Source of the DNA: Methylomonas paludis | GTDB lineage: Bacteria; Pseudomonadota; Gammaproteobacteria; Methylococcales; Methylomonadaceae | Direction of reading: 5' to 3' | Length of the DNA stretch: 64,000 nucleotides | Assembly (NCBI RefSeq): GCF_018734325.1 | Contig: NZ_CP073754.1 | Span: forward strand, 1,674,001-1,738,000 | Shown here: positions 54,003-62,072 of the stretch, one piece after another | Layout of the letters: every line of letters begins with the position of its first letter | Numbering within the stretch: position 1 is the first letter of the stretch | Program-made: the position numbers and the translations under genes | The notes under the pieces: generated by a model | Told to the model about the DNA's origin: nothing | Database searches by the model: none | Seen by the model: only the letters and a program-made list of their open reading frames with translations

Positions 54003-54144
54003 TCACAATATATATTGTTTTATTTCATATAGTTATATGTGTTTTTTACCTAAATTATTCAATCTGTATAAATATCTAAATGCTGTTTTTTCCTGCATTT
54101 GCTGAATTGCTGCCGCTAGATGGGCGCTGGTTAATAAAACCAGC

Positions 54145-54175
54145 GTAACCTCGATGCAGCAACGCGGAATCAAGG
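54145..54175. repeat. REP-like palindrome, family B
   Basis: GTAACCTCGATGCAGCAACG then CGGAATCAAGG, immediately downstream of ribBA. Confidence 0.65.
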
Positions 54176-54184
54176 CGACTATAT

Positions 54185-55390
54185 TTAGGCCAAGTTGAGC
54201 ATGTGTCCCAATTTCTCGGATTTTGTGCGTAAATACAGGATGTTTTCACTATTCGGCACCGGTTCCAGCGGCACCCGCTCGACAATTTTCAGACGGTAGC
54301 CGGCCAGTTCGGTAAATTTAGCCGGATTATTGCTCATCAACCGTAAGGTGGTGACACCTAGATCGGTGAGAATTTGGGCACCAACATCGTAGCTCCGCGA
54401 ATCAACCGGCAGACCGAGATCCAGATTGGCCTGTACCGTATCGCGGCCCTGATCCTGTAATTCATAGGCACGCAGCTTGTGGGCCAGACCTATGCCACGG
54501 CCTTCATGGCCACGCAGATACACCAGCACACCGCTGCCGGCTTGCTCGATTTTATTCAGCGCCATTTTTAACTGGTTACCGCAGTCGCAACGTAAGGAAT
54601 CCAGCACATCACCGGTTAAACATTCCGAATGCACCCGCACCAGCACGTTTTGCTGTCCGACGATTTTGCCTTTTACCAGCGCCAAATGTTCGGAGCCATC
54701 CAGTATTGAGCGGTAGACATGGGCGGTAAAAATGCCGGCCGAGGTGGGCAATCGGGCTTCGGACAGGTGTTCCACCAGTTGATCGTTACGGCGGCGATAA
54801 GCGATTAAATCGGCGATCTGGATAAAGGGTAACTGATGTTGTTCGGCAAATGCCCGCAAGGCTTCGCCACGGGTCATGGTGCCATCGTCATTGACGATTT
54901 CACACAGCACACCAGCCGGATATAAACCGGCCAGACGGGCTAAATCCCCGGCGGCTTCGGTATGACCGGGTCTGGCCAATACACCATGCTCTCTGGCGCG
55001 TAATGGGAAGACATGGCCGGGGCGGGCGAAATCAGCCGCCGTGGTATTCAGGTTGGCCAGAGCGCGGATGGTGGCGCTACGATCAGCTGCGGAAATACCA
55101 GTGCTGGTGCCTTTATTTAAATCCACGGACACGGTAAATGCAGTGCCGTGCGGGTCGGTGTTGCGAGCGACCATGGGTTCCAATCCCAATGCGTCTATAC
55201 GCGCAGCGGGTAGCGAAACGCAAACGACCCCGCTGCTGTAGCGCACCAGAAAAGCCATTTTTTCCGGGGTCATTTTTTCGGCGGCGATAATCAGGTCGCC
55301 TTCATTTTCACGTTGGGCGTCATCGGCTACGACGACGAAATCGCCATTACGGATGGCGAGGATGGCGGATTCTACTGAGTTGTTGGTCAT
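54185..55390 (-). CDS. ribBA: Bifunctional 3,4-dihydroxy-2-butanone 4-phosphate synthase / GTP cyclohydrolase II
   Basis: Supplies both precursors of riboflavin, hence FMN and FAD. The N-terminal DHBP synthase domain (residues about 1-200) has the acidic loop [29 protein letters not shown] and [12 protein letters not shown] followed by [12 protein letters not shown]. The C-terminal GTP cyclohydrolase II domain has [20 protein letters not shown] (zinc cysteines), [12 protein letters not shown] and [14 protein letters not shown]. Both domains look complete (401 residues). Its place inside an FMN-dependent sulfur cluster, with its own sigma-54 promoter 300 bases upstream, suggests a dedicated copy for flavin supply. 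Confidence 0.93.
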   Translation of the reverse strand: MTNNSVESAILAIRNGDFVVVADDAQRENEGDLIIAAEKMTPEKMAFLVRYSSGVVCVSLPAARIDALGLEPMVARNTDPHGTAFTVSVDLNKGTSTGISAADRSATIRALANLNTTAADFARPGHVFPLRAREHGVLARPGHTEAAGDLARLAGLYPAGVLCEIVNDDGTMTRGEALRAFAEQHQLPFIQIADLIAYRRRNDQLVEHLSEARLPTSAGIFTAHVYRSILDGSEHLALVKGKIVGQQNVLVRVHSECLTGDVLDSLRCDCGNQLKMALNKIEQAGSGVLVYLRGHEGRGIGLAHKLRAYELQDQGRDTVQANLDLGLPVDSRSYDVGAQILTDLGVTTLRLMSNNPAKFTELAGYRLKIVERVPLEPVPNSENILYLRTKSEKLGHMLNLA

Positions 55391-55684
55391 GGGGTAGGGT
55401 GTGGGTTGTGTAATTGTTGATTCTTGCGTTGTTGTTTCAGATGCTTCTTTTTGCCAGGGATATAGGATGTGCTGAACGAAGTGAAGCGCATCAGTCGTGA
55501 TTTAACTTAATCATTATTTAGAAGATTATTAATTTGGAAACGCTATCGCGAGGCCGGTTTAATGTCGGTATCCGCACCGACAGGCGCCCCCCTTCGGACT
55601 TTTCCCGGCCCAAGCTGCGGTGCTCGGCGCGGCATACGGGATTAACATCGGCCTGCGGCAGCTAGGAGTCGCTGTGCGACCTTT
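55391..55684. other. Long structured leader of ribBA
   Basis: Between the predicted sigma-54 start site (about 55684) and the ribBA ATG lie 294 bases. The GC-rich part holds pairing arms GGCCGG (55552-55557) with CCGGCC (55605-55610), enclosing a perfect 7-bp hairpin TGTCGGT/ACCGACA (55563-55569, 55576-55582), and AGCTGC/GCAGCT (55613-55618, 55658-55663). A family A REP lies at 55461-55498. It does not match the FMN riboswitch consensus. Confidence 0.45.
55461..55498 (+). repeat. REP-like repeat, family A
   Basis: TATAGGATGTGCTGAACGAA then GTGAAGCGCATCAGTCGT, within the leader of ribBA. Confidence 0.7.
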
Positions 55685-55693
55685 TTATGGATA

Positions 55694-55710
55694 TTGCAGG
55701 TAACATGCCA
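55694..55710 (-). promoter_or_regulatory. Sigma-54 promoter upstream of ribBA
   Basis: Minus strand TGGCATG-TTAC-CTGCA, with GG-N10-GC spacing and one mismatch at -12. It sits about 300 bases before the ribBA ATG, and two perfect activator-site candidates lie 55-115 bases further upstream. Confidence 0.7.
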
Positions 55711-55762
55711 TGTGTTAAGGCTTTGTTTAATATTAGGTAATATATTTGATGTGTTGCTTGAA

Positions 55763-55808
55763 TGCTGCACTCGCAGCAGCTGATAAGACAAATGCTGCTT
55801 CAGCAGCA
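55763..55808. promoter_or_regulatory. Two perfect TGCTGC-N4-GCAGCA sites
   Basis: TGCTGCACTCGCAGCA (55763-55778) and TGCTGCTTCAGCAGCA (55793-55808) are both exact inverted repeats with centres 30 bases apart (about three helical turns). They lie between sfnR and ribBA, upstream of the ribBA sigma-54 promoter. Confidence 0.65.
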
Positions 55809-55861
55809 TTTCAAGATGGCCCCCTTTAGTCAAAAAGGGAGCTGGGCAAACAGCGGAGTGC

Positions 55862-56992
55862 TTATCTGAGGGCGTTGATGGCTCCCATTTTGATGAGCCG
55901 GGCTCTGACGATATTGCGGCTGACACCCAATAGCTTGGCGGTTTGGGCGGCGTTATTATGGCAATAATTGTAAGCGGCGCGGATGATGCTTTCTTCCAGG
56001 TGATCGTACAGACCGCTTTGGCCGGCTTCGAATAACTGGTAAAGTGCGTCATTCAGACGGCTATTACCATCACTGCCGGAGCCTGTGCCGGGGTTTTCTC
56101 TGGGCTTTTGCAACTGGATGCTGGAAAGCTGCAGGTCTTCGCTGCGAACGATATTGTTTTTACAAATCAGCAGAGCGTGATGAATCACGTTTTCCAGTTC
56201 GCGGATATTGCCTGGCCAGGAATGTTTAATTAATTTGTTTCTGGCATCTTCATCCAGCCTGATTTCGTTATAGCCCAGGCGTCTGCGGTATTCCGAGACA
56301 AAATATTCGGCCAGCGGAATAATATCGCCGGGGCGGTTTCTGAGAGTGGGTAGTTCCAGATGGGCGACTCTGAGGCGATAAAACAAGTCTTCGCGAAAAT
56401 GACCGGCCAGCACCGCTTCTTCCAGGCGCACATTGGTGGCCGCCACCAGTCTAACGTTGATGGGGATCGGTTTTCTGGCGCCCAGTCTGACCACTTCGCG
56501 CTCTTGCAGAACCCGCAACAGTTTAACCTGTATGCTCAAAGGCAGATCGCCGATTTCATCCAGAAACAGCGTACCGGTATTGGCGGCTTCAAACCAGCCT
56601 ACCTTACTGGAAAAGGCACCGGTAAATGCGCCTTTTTCATGGCCGAATAATTCACTCTCCACCAGGCTTTCTGAAAAAGCCCCGCAGTTAACCGCCACAA
56701 ACGGTTTGTCCTTACGGTTGCTTAATTCGTGTACATAGCGGGCGATCAGCTCTTTACCGGTGCCGGTTTCTCCGATCACCAGCACATTGGCATCGCTGGG
56801 GGCGATCATACGGATGCGGTTGAGCAGGGCCACTGATTTTGGATCTTCAAAGACTTGGGCCGTGGCTCTAATCGAGGTCGTCAATTCATGAGGATTGGGC
56901 AGCGTCAGCAGATTGGCCGGTTTTTCTACTCTGGCTGGCTCGGCTTGCTGTCCAGGCGTGTAATCAAAAAAGTGATTGTTTACTTTATTCAT
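55862..56992 (-). CDS. sfnR: SfnR-like sigma-54-dependent activator
   Basis: A 376-residue enhancer-binding protein lacking a receiver domain. The central AAA+ domain has Walker A IGETGTGKELIARYVHELS, the sigma-54-contact loop ELFGHEKGAFTGAFSS, and Walker B GTLFLDEIGDLPLSIQVKLL. The C-terminal Fis-type helix-turn-helix is NNAAQTAKLLGVSRNIVRAR. I take the ATG at 56992, which overlaps the upstream gene's TGA as ATGA, over a longer frame from 57034. SfnR activates dimethylsulfone/sulfonate use in Pseudomonas. With only a short N-terminus, its activity is probably set by its own expression level rather than by ligand or phosphorylation (inference). Confidence 0.88.
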   Translation of the reverse strand: MNKVNNHFFDYTPGQQAEPARVEKPANLLTLPNPHELTTSIRATAQVFEDPKSVALLNRIRMIAPSDANVLVIGETGTGKELIARYVHELSNRKDKPFVAVNCGAFSESLVESELFGHEKGAFTGAFSSKVGWFEAANTGTLFLDEIGDLPLSIQVKLLRVLQEREVVRLGARKPIPINVRLVAATNVRLEEAVLAGHFREDLFYRLRVAHLELPTLRNRPGDIIPLAEYFVSEYRRRLGYNEIRLDEDARNKLIKHSWPGNIRELENVIHHALLICKNNIVRSEDLQLSSIQLQKPRENPGTGSGSDGNSRLNDALYQLFEAGQSGLYDHLEESIIRAAYNYCHNNAAQTAKLLGVSRNIVRARLIKMGAINALR

Positions 56993-58224
56993 GAATAAAA
57001 CGTCGGTTTTGGGTAAGAATTGTTCAATGCCCATTCGCCTAGCTCCTTTATTTTATAATCCAGCGGGTCATGTAAGGTATGTGTTCTCAAATTGCGCCAA
57101 TGGCGATCCATTCTTAAGCCGCCGTGGGTAGACCTTGAACCCATGACTTCAAACATTTTATTGGTAATATCCAGGCCGGTACGGGTAGCCAGCACTTTTG
57201 CCACACTGATAGCTACTGCCACATCGCCACGCTCGGCCTCAGTTAATGCCGTTTGTTTCTGCCAGGCCTGATCGAGTTTTTGCGCGGCAATATCGGCCAA
57301 GGCTCTGGCGCTTTCCAAGCCCACCCAGAACTCGCCGTAATGACTGAGCACATAAGGGTCGTGCTGGGCGCTCTCCAGATTGGAGGTATGCCAGGGCCGG
57401 GCTTCATATAAAGTATATTGCCGAGCATCCTGATAAGCGCCTTCGGCAATGCCCAGATAAATATTGGTCAGAATCAATTGGGCAACCAACGAGCGCAGAC
57501 AGGAAAACGGCGAACTTAAAGGCCCAGGATCGGCCAATATTTCATTCTGTTCCACGCGTACTTTCTCAAAATTGACGCTACCGCTATCGGTTTGGCGCTG
57601 ACCAATATTGTCCCAGTCCTGTATCACTGTCACGCCAGTTCTACCGGTGGGAATGGCGGCGATCAGCAGCTTGGCATCGGTTTTGGCTCGGGCCGAGACT
57701 ATCAGCATTTCCGAATCTATTGCACCGGAGCAAAAGCTTTTTTTGCCGGAAAATTCAAACCAACCCGGAAAGGATTTGGCGATAGAGCGTTCGTCCAACG
57801 GGTTTAGGGCATTACCCCAGAACCAGTTAAGCTGGGCGGTTTGTTCATACCAAGGTTCCCATTGTTCCGGTTTGGAGAACAGGCGTACGGTGGCCAGCAT
57901 CAGATGCTGAAAGCCGAATACGTGCGCAATTGAGCTGTCGGCTTTGGCTATCTCGCGAATAATCTGCATGGTCTGGTACCAGTCCGCGCCCAGACCGCCA
58001 TACTGTTTAGGGATAATCAAAGATAATAAGCCGCTTTGCCGAATAGCGTCACGCTCCTGTTTTGGGGTTCCACCCAAATAATCACGTTGAGCAGCGGTCT
58101 GGGCAAATTGCTCGGACAGGTATTTGGCAATTTCAAACGGATTTTCCGGCTCATCTTCCTGATTGATAGTGGTGTCTCGTGCCAGTGTTTGTATATTCAA
58201 GGCTGTTTCCAATAAGTTGTCCAC
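56989..58224 (-). CDS. Acyl-CoA-dehydrogenase-like flavin monooxygenase (SfnB/DszC type), copy 2
   Basis: A 411-residue ACAD-fold flavoprotein closely resembling the protein encoded at 59696-60898: both have AAQRD/AAERD followed by a x-GGTP-x-x-x-R motif near the N-terminus, FNF/WGNALNPLD in the middle (NWFWGNALNPLDERSIAKSF), WDNIGQRQTDSGSVNFEKV, and RMDRHWRNLRTHTLHDPLDY at the end. It probably oxidises an organosulfur compound using reduced flavin. The stop overlaps the sfnR start (ATGA). The annotated ATG at 58224 coincides with the predicted sigma-54 transcription start, so the real start may be TTG at 58200, which follows GGAAA. Confidence 0.82.
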   Translation of the reverse strand: MDNLLETALNIQTLARDTTINQEDEPENPFEIAKYLSEQFAQTAAQRDYLGGTPKQERDAIRQSGLLSLIIPKQYGGLGADWYQTMQIIREIAKADSSIAHVFGFQHLMLATVRLFSKPEQWEPWYEQTAQLNWFWGNALNPLDERSIAKSFPGWFEFSGKKSFCSGAIDSEMLIVSARAKTDAKLLIAAIPTGRTGVTVIQDWDNIGQRQTDSGSVNFEKVRVEQNEILADPGPLSSPFSCLRSLVAQLILTNIYLGIAEGAYQDARQYTLYEARPWHTSNLESAQHDPYVLSHYGEFWVGLESARALADIAAQKLDQAWQKQTALTEAERGDVAVAISVAKVLATRTGLDITNKMFEVMGSRSTHGGLRMDRHWRNLRTHTLHDPLDYKIKELGEWALNNSYPKPTFYS

Positions 58225-58233
58225 CTATATCAA

Positions 58234-58249
58234 AGCAATAATAGTGCCA
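58234..58249 (-). promoter_or_regulatory. Sigma-54 promoter of the monooxygenase-sfnR operon
   Basis: Minus strand TGGCACT-ATTA-TTGCT, a full match to the -24/-12 consensus with GG-N10-GC spacing. The predicted +1 is at about 58223. Confidence 0.8.
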
Positions 58250-58267
58250 GTTGTAGACATGTAGGTG

Positions 58268-58304
58268 TGCTGCTCGCACAGCAACAACCGCTGCTGACGC
58301 AGCA
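58268..58304. promoter_or_regulatory. Two activator-site candidates in the divergent region
   Basis: TGCTGCTCGCACAGCA (58268-58283, one mismatch) and CGCTGCTGACGCAGCA (58289-58304, one mismatch), centres 21 bases apart, near the minus-strand promoter. Confidence 0.55.
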
Positions 58305-58397
58305 ACAAAATCATAGCTTGTCGACAATAAAGTGGCGATTCAAAACCATCACACCTCAGTTTTGACCGCCACTCAAGATTTTAGGGATCAGCGAGTA

Positions 58398-58444
58398 TGC
58401 TGCTGTAGCAGCAGTGATCGTGCAGGGATGCTTATAGAGCAGCA
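58398..58444. promoter_or_regulatory. Two activator-site candidates upstream of ssuD
   Basis: TGCTGCTGTAGCAGCA (58398-58413, perfect) and TGCTTATAGAGCAGCA (58429-58444), centres 31 bases apart, ending 52 bases before the ssuD sigma-54 promoter. TGCTTA-N4-GCAGCA also occurs upstream of sfnB. Confidence 0.65.
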
Positions 58445-58495
58445 TACTGAATCATCAAGTCATGCTGGATCAGCTGTTTTGTCAAGAAAACTGAC

Positions 58496-58511
58496 TGGCA
58501 TGTTATTTGCG
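58496..58511 (+). promoter_or_regulatory. Sigma-54 promoter of the ssuD operon
   Basis: TGGCATG-TTAT-TTGCG, with GG-N10-GC spacing. The predicted start site is about 31 bases before the ssuD ATG. Confidence 0.8.
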
Positions 58512-58552
58512 CTAAGGAGAGGGAAGTTCTCTTTTTTGAAAAGGTATTCTAA

Positions 58553-59692
58553 ATGGAAATATTTTGGTTTTTACCCACACATGGGGATAGCCGCTACCTC
58601 GGCACCGAACTGGGCGTCAGGCCGGTAACCTATTCGTATCTGCGGCAAATTGCCCAGGCCGCCGACAATCTTGGCTTTAAAGGCGTGCTGGTACCATCGG
58701 GACGCGCCTGTGAAGATCCCTGGGTAATTGCGGCTGCGCTGATTAATCAGACCAAACAGCTTAAATTTCTGGTGGCATTAAGACCCAGCTTTACTTCGCC
58801 TACGGTTTCGGCGCGTATGGCATCAACATTGGATCGAGTATCCGGCGGGCGCTTATTGATTAATGTAGTGGCCGGCGGCGATCCGGCTGAACAGCAGGCT
58901 GATGGCAGTTTTTTAAGCCACGACCAGCGCTATGCTGAAGCCGGCGAGTTTTTAAACATCTGGAAACGGGTGCTGGCCGGGGAAGTGCTGGATTTTGACG
59001 GTGAGTATATCAAAGTCAAAGGCGCCAGCCTGCCGTCGGGCAGTCAGCAGCAACCGCATCCACCCTTGTTTCTGGGTGGGTCTTCGCAGGCAGCTATTCA
59101 ACTCAGCGCCGAACATATTGATGTGTATCTAAGCTGGGGCGAACCACCGGCTGCGGTGGCGGCAAAAATCGAGCAGGTGCGTGCCGCAGCCACCAAACTG
59201 GGTCGCAAGGTCAAATTCGGCATCCGGTTGCACGTTATCGTCCGGGAAACCAGTGCTGCTGCCTGGGCAGCGGCTGATGAACTGATTGCCCACGTCACCG
59301 ATGAAACCATTGCCGCTGCGCAGGCTGCCGTGGCTGGTTTTGAATCGGTAGGCCAGCAGAAAATGACCGAATTGCATGGCGGCAAACGCGATCATCTAGT
59401 GGTTGCGCCCAACTTGTGGGCCGGGGTAGGGCTGGTGCGAGGCGGGGCCGGTACGGCGCTGGTGGGCAATCCGCAGGAAGTCGCGGAGCGTATCAAGGAA
59501 TATGCGGCGCTGGGTATCGATTATTTTATTTTTTCCGGTTATCCACATCTGGAAGAATCTTACCGGGTGGCCGAGCTGCTGTTTCCCTTATTGCCGGTCG
59601 AGCTTGATTCTCAACTTGATACCGGTATTAAAACCAATCTAACCGGGCCATTTGGTGCCGCCCAACCAAGAACAGCTTCTCAAGGGAAATAA
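58553..59692 (+). CDS. ssuD: FMNH2-dependent alkanesulfonate monooxygenase SsuD
   Basis: A bacterial luciferase-type enzyme that cleaves alkanesulfonates to aldehyde and sulfite. The 379 residues match SsuD (about 380). It starts [19 protein letters not shown], followed by [20 protein letters not shown] (SsuD has the conserved cysteine here), [40 protein letters not shown] and [20 protein letters not shown]. The ATG is preceded by AAGG and the gene is first in a three-gene operon. No ssuE reductase or ssuACB transporter is in the window, so reduced FMN and transport must come from elsewhere. SfnG, which acts on dimethylsulfone, is a close relative and cannot be fully excluded. Confidence 0.92.
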   Translation: MEIFWFLPTHGDSRYLGTELGVRPVTYSYLRQIAQAADNLGFKGVLVPSGRACEDPWVIAAALINQTKQLKFLVALRPSFTSPTVSARMASTLDRVSGGRLLINVVAGGDPAEQQADGSFLSHDQRYAEAGEFLNIWKRVLAGEVLDFDGEYIKVKGASLPSGSQQQPHPPLFLGGSSQAAIQLSAEHIDVYLSWGEPPAAVAAKIEQVRAAATKLGRKVKFGIRLHVIVRETSAAAWAAADELIAHVTDETIAAAQAAVAGFESVGQQKMTELHGGKRDHLVVAPNLWAGVGLVRGGAGTALVGNPQEVAERIKEYAALGIDYFIFSGYPHLEESYRVAELLFPLLPVELDSQLDTGIKTNLTGPFGAAQPRTASQGK

Positions 59693-59695
59693 ATA

Positions 59696-60898
59696 ATGAC
59701 TTTCGTTGGCGAAACACGCGGGCTTAGCCCAGGCCTAAGGCCACATTTACAGGAACAGGCCGAGCAATTAAGCCGTTATTTTTATGAAACCGCCGCCGAA
59801 CGCGATGTAATTGGCGGCACCCCGCTGGAGCAGCGTCAGGCTGTGCGGGACAGCGGCCTGCTTAAGCTGTTAATTCCGCTGGAATACGGCGGACACGGCA
59901 GTTCCTGGGCGGACATTTATCAGATTATCCGTACCTTTGCCAGAACCGACAGCTCGTTGGCGCATGTGTTTGCCTTTCAGTCGCTGATGCTGGCTTCCAT
60001 CCGCTTATACGGCACTGAACAGCAATGGCAAACCCTGTTTACAGAAACCGCCCAGCAAAATTGGTGGTGGGGTAATGCGTTAAATCCACTGGACAATCGC
60101 ACCCTGGCTACCCACGATGGCGAAAATTTAGTGTTCAACGGCTTCAAGAGCTTTTGTTCCGGGGCCATTGATTCGGATCGGCTGATCGTCTCGGCCATAG
60201 AAGCGGATACCCAGAAATTTATTGTTGCCGCCGTCCCCACCCAGCGTGCCGGTATTGATTTACGCGATGACTGGGACAATATGGGCCAGCGCCAAACCGA
60301 TAGCGGCAGCATAGAATTTAAAGACTTGCTGGTCTATCCAGACGAGTTGTTAATCAATCCCGGCCCATTGAGTTCGCCGTTCTCCAGCCTGCGTTCGGTG
60401 ATTGCTCAGCTGATATTTACCAATATCTATTTAGGCATTACCGAAGGTGCTTTACAAGAAGCGGTGAACTATACCCGCACCAATTCGCGGGTGTGGTCTG
60501 GGTCACTGGCTAAAAACATCCAGGAAGACCCATACACCCTGTTGCATTACGGCGAATTATGGGCCAGCGTCGATGCCGCCCGGCAACTGGCCGATCAGGC
60601 GGCACTGCGGCTGGATCAGGCCTGGCAAAAAGGCCTGGATTTAACAGCTGCCGAACGCGGTGCAGCGGCGATTGCGGTGTTTTCCGCCAAGGTCAATATC
60701 ACCAGAGCCGGTCTGGATGTCACCTCGCGGATATTTGAAGTGTCCGGGGCCAGAGCCACCACTGCCAAACTGCGCATGGATAGGTTCTGGCGCAATCTGC
60801 GCGTCTACACCCTGCATGACCCGGTGGATTACAAATTAAAAGATTTGGGCGATTGGGCGCTTAACGGCAATTATCCCGCGCACAGCTTTTATTCATAA
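59696..60898 (+). CDS. Acyl-CoA-dehydrogenase-like flavin monooxygenase (SfnB/DszC type), copy 3
   Basis: A 400-residue paralogue of the 56989-58224 product. Parallel motifs are RDVIGGTPLEQRQAVRDSGL, LIPLEYGGHGSSWADIYQII, NWWWGNALNPLDNRTLATHD, WDNMGQRQTDSGSIEFKDL and RMDRFWRNLRVYTLHDPVDY. It starts 3 bases after the ssuD stop, so the two are certainly cotranscribed and probably sequential or alternative oxygenases for organosulfur compounds. The divergently encoded paralogue suggests duplication with change of substrate range. Confidence 0.85.
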   Translation: MTFVGETRGLSPGLRPHLQEQAEQLSRYFYETAAERDVIGGTPLEQRQAVRDSGLLKLLIPLEYGGHGSSWADIYQIIRTFARTDSSLAHVFAFQSLMLASIRLYGTEQQWQTLFTETAQQNWWWGNALNPLDNRTLATHDGENLVFNGFKSFCSGAIDSDRLIVSAIEADTQKFIVAAVPTQRAGIDLRDDWDNMGQRQTDSGSIEFKDLLVYPDELLINPGPLSSPFSSLRSVIAQLIFTNIYLGITEGALQEAVNYTRTNSRVWSGSLAKNIQEDPYTLLHYGELWASVDAARQLADQAALRLDQAWQKGLDLTAAERGAAAIAVFSAKVNITRAGLDVTSRIFEVSGARATTAKLRMDRFWRNLRVYTLHDPVDYKLKDLGDWALNGNYPAHSFYS

Positions 60899-60916
60899 CA
60901 ACAATTAAGGAAGTTT

Positions 60917-61768
60917 ATGTCAAAAATTATCGATATGCGCAGTCGTCCGGCGTTTTTACACGACTTTTTCGGGGCCACCCCGGATAGCCCCGGCTATGAA
61001 ACCGCCAAATGGCTGAATCAGCGGGTGGGTTCGAAAAACATCGAACATTTTAAACGCTCTTACACACTGGGCGGGTTTCTGGCCGAAATTGAGCAATCCG
61101 GTATCGACAAAGCGGTGGTGGTAGGCCGGGAAACACCTAGCCTGACCATCAACAATGATGAAATAGCAGCACTGGTCAGTAAAAGCCCCAAGCTGGTCGG
61201 TCTGGGTTCGGTAGATATTCAAAGCCGGGGCGTGGAAAACGCGCTGGCGGAAATTGACCGGGCCATTAATCAGCTGGGTTTTAAGGCCATCAACATTGAA
61301 CCAGGCTTTGCTGAGCCCGCTTTGCAAGTGGATGATCCAGTGTTTTTTCCGGTCTATGAAGCCTGTATTGCCTTTGATGTGCCAGTGTGCCTGATGAGTG
61401 GCCCCACCACCCCGGATTTTGATTACGCCCATCCCAATGCTTTGGCCAGACTGGCCAGACGATATCCAGCACTGAATATAATCTGTTTCCACGGCTATTA
61501 CCCGTTTGTAAACGAAGTAATAGGCGCAGCACTACGCTACACCAATATTTATTTAGTACCGGATATGTATATCTTTCAGCCGGGTTCCAAGCTTTATGTA
61601 GAAGCAGCCAACAGCTTCCTGGCCGATCAGCTATTATTCGGCTCATCCTATCCGTTCCGGGAAATGAAACAAACTGTCGATGACTTTGCGGCACTGGGGT
61701 TTAAGGACAGTATACTGGATAAATTGTTTTATAAAACAGCGGAGCGGGTTTTGAAGGTTAATATTTGA
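60917..61768 (+). CDS. Amidohydrolase-2-like protein lacking the N-terminal HxH motif
   Basis: A 283-residue TIM-barrel protein of the amidohydrolase_2 (metal-dependent hydrolase) superfamily. The N-terminus IIDMRSRPAFLHDFF lacks the HxH metal pair that normally follows the first strand. Later features are present: VVGRETPSLTINNDEIAALV, GFKAINIEPGFAEPALQVDD, INIICFHGYYPFVNEVIGAA (histidine near 193) and LLFGSSYPFREMKQTVDDF. It is the third gene of the ssuD operon, 18 bases after the preceding stop. It may process the carbon skeleton left by desulfonation; activity is uncertain because metal ligands are missing. Confidence 0.75.
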   Translation: MSKIIDMRSRPAFLHDFFGATPDSPGYETAKWLNQRVGSKNIEHFKRSYTLGGFLAEIEQSGIDKAVVVGRETPSLTINNDEIAALVSKSPKLVGLGSVDIQSRGVENALAEIDRAINQLGFKAINIEPGFAEPALQVDDPVFFPVYEACIAFDVPVCLMSGPTTPDFDYAHPNALARLARRYPALNIICFHGYYPFVNEVIGAALRYTNIYLVPDMYIFQPGSKLYVEAANSFLADQLLFGSSYPFREMKQTVDDFAALGFKDSILDKLFYKTAERVLKVNI

Positions 61769-61850
61769 GTTTTGGGGAAATTGGTGGCATGTGTTGATGT
61801 ATTAGCGCGAGCTATTGCTCCCATTTTTATCAATTTTGCGGTGCAGTTAT

Positions 61851-62072
61851 TCATGGTTGATTTTTAACTCTGAATGGTGTCGTATAGTTTTCAACTAGGT
61901 CGTTTGCAATCAATTTTTGACGAATTGATTCTTGATTGCCGATTTCATTGTTACTTGCAATTGACTTAATAAAATCACGGTAAAGGCTTAAGGAACCTCT
62001 GATTAATTCGTTATCTCGAATTTCGGTACCAATAAAATCAATGCCTTGCTGATTGGTTTTTCTTGAAAAACT
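61851..62072 (-). pseudogene. C-terminal fragment of an unidentified gene
   Basis: An open frame of 73 codons lacking a start, reading TNQQGIDFIGTEIRDNELIR, YRDFIKSIASNNEIGNQESI and KLIANDLVENYTTPFRVKNQ before a stop at 61851. The composition is protein-like and acidic. The 5' end is lost at about 62073, exactly where a 20-bp inverted copy of internal sequence begins. I do not recognise the family. Confidence 0.4.

Noticed and set aside
54081-54161. Activator-site copies upstream of the porin promoter
   Set aside because: Only isolated half-sites (TGCTG, GCAGCA) occur, and one belongs to a REP element, so no full site is claimed.
55391-55690. FMN riboswitch upstream of ribBA
   Set aside because: The location is right and stems are present, but the conserved core segments of the RFN element (the GGGGYGAAAUUCCC-type and GUCCGGAUGG-type stretches) are not found in order.
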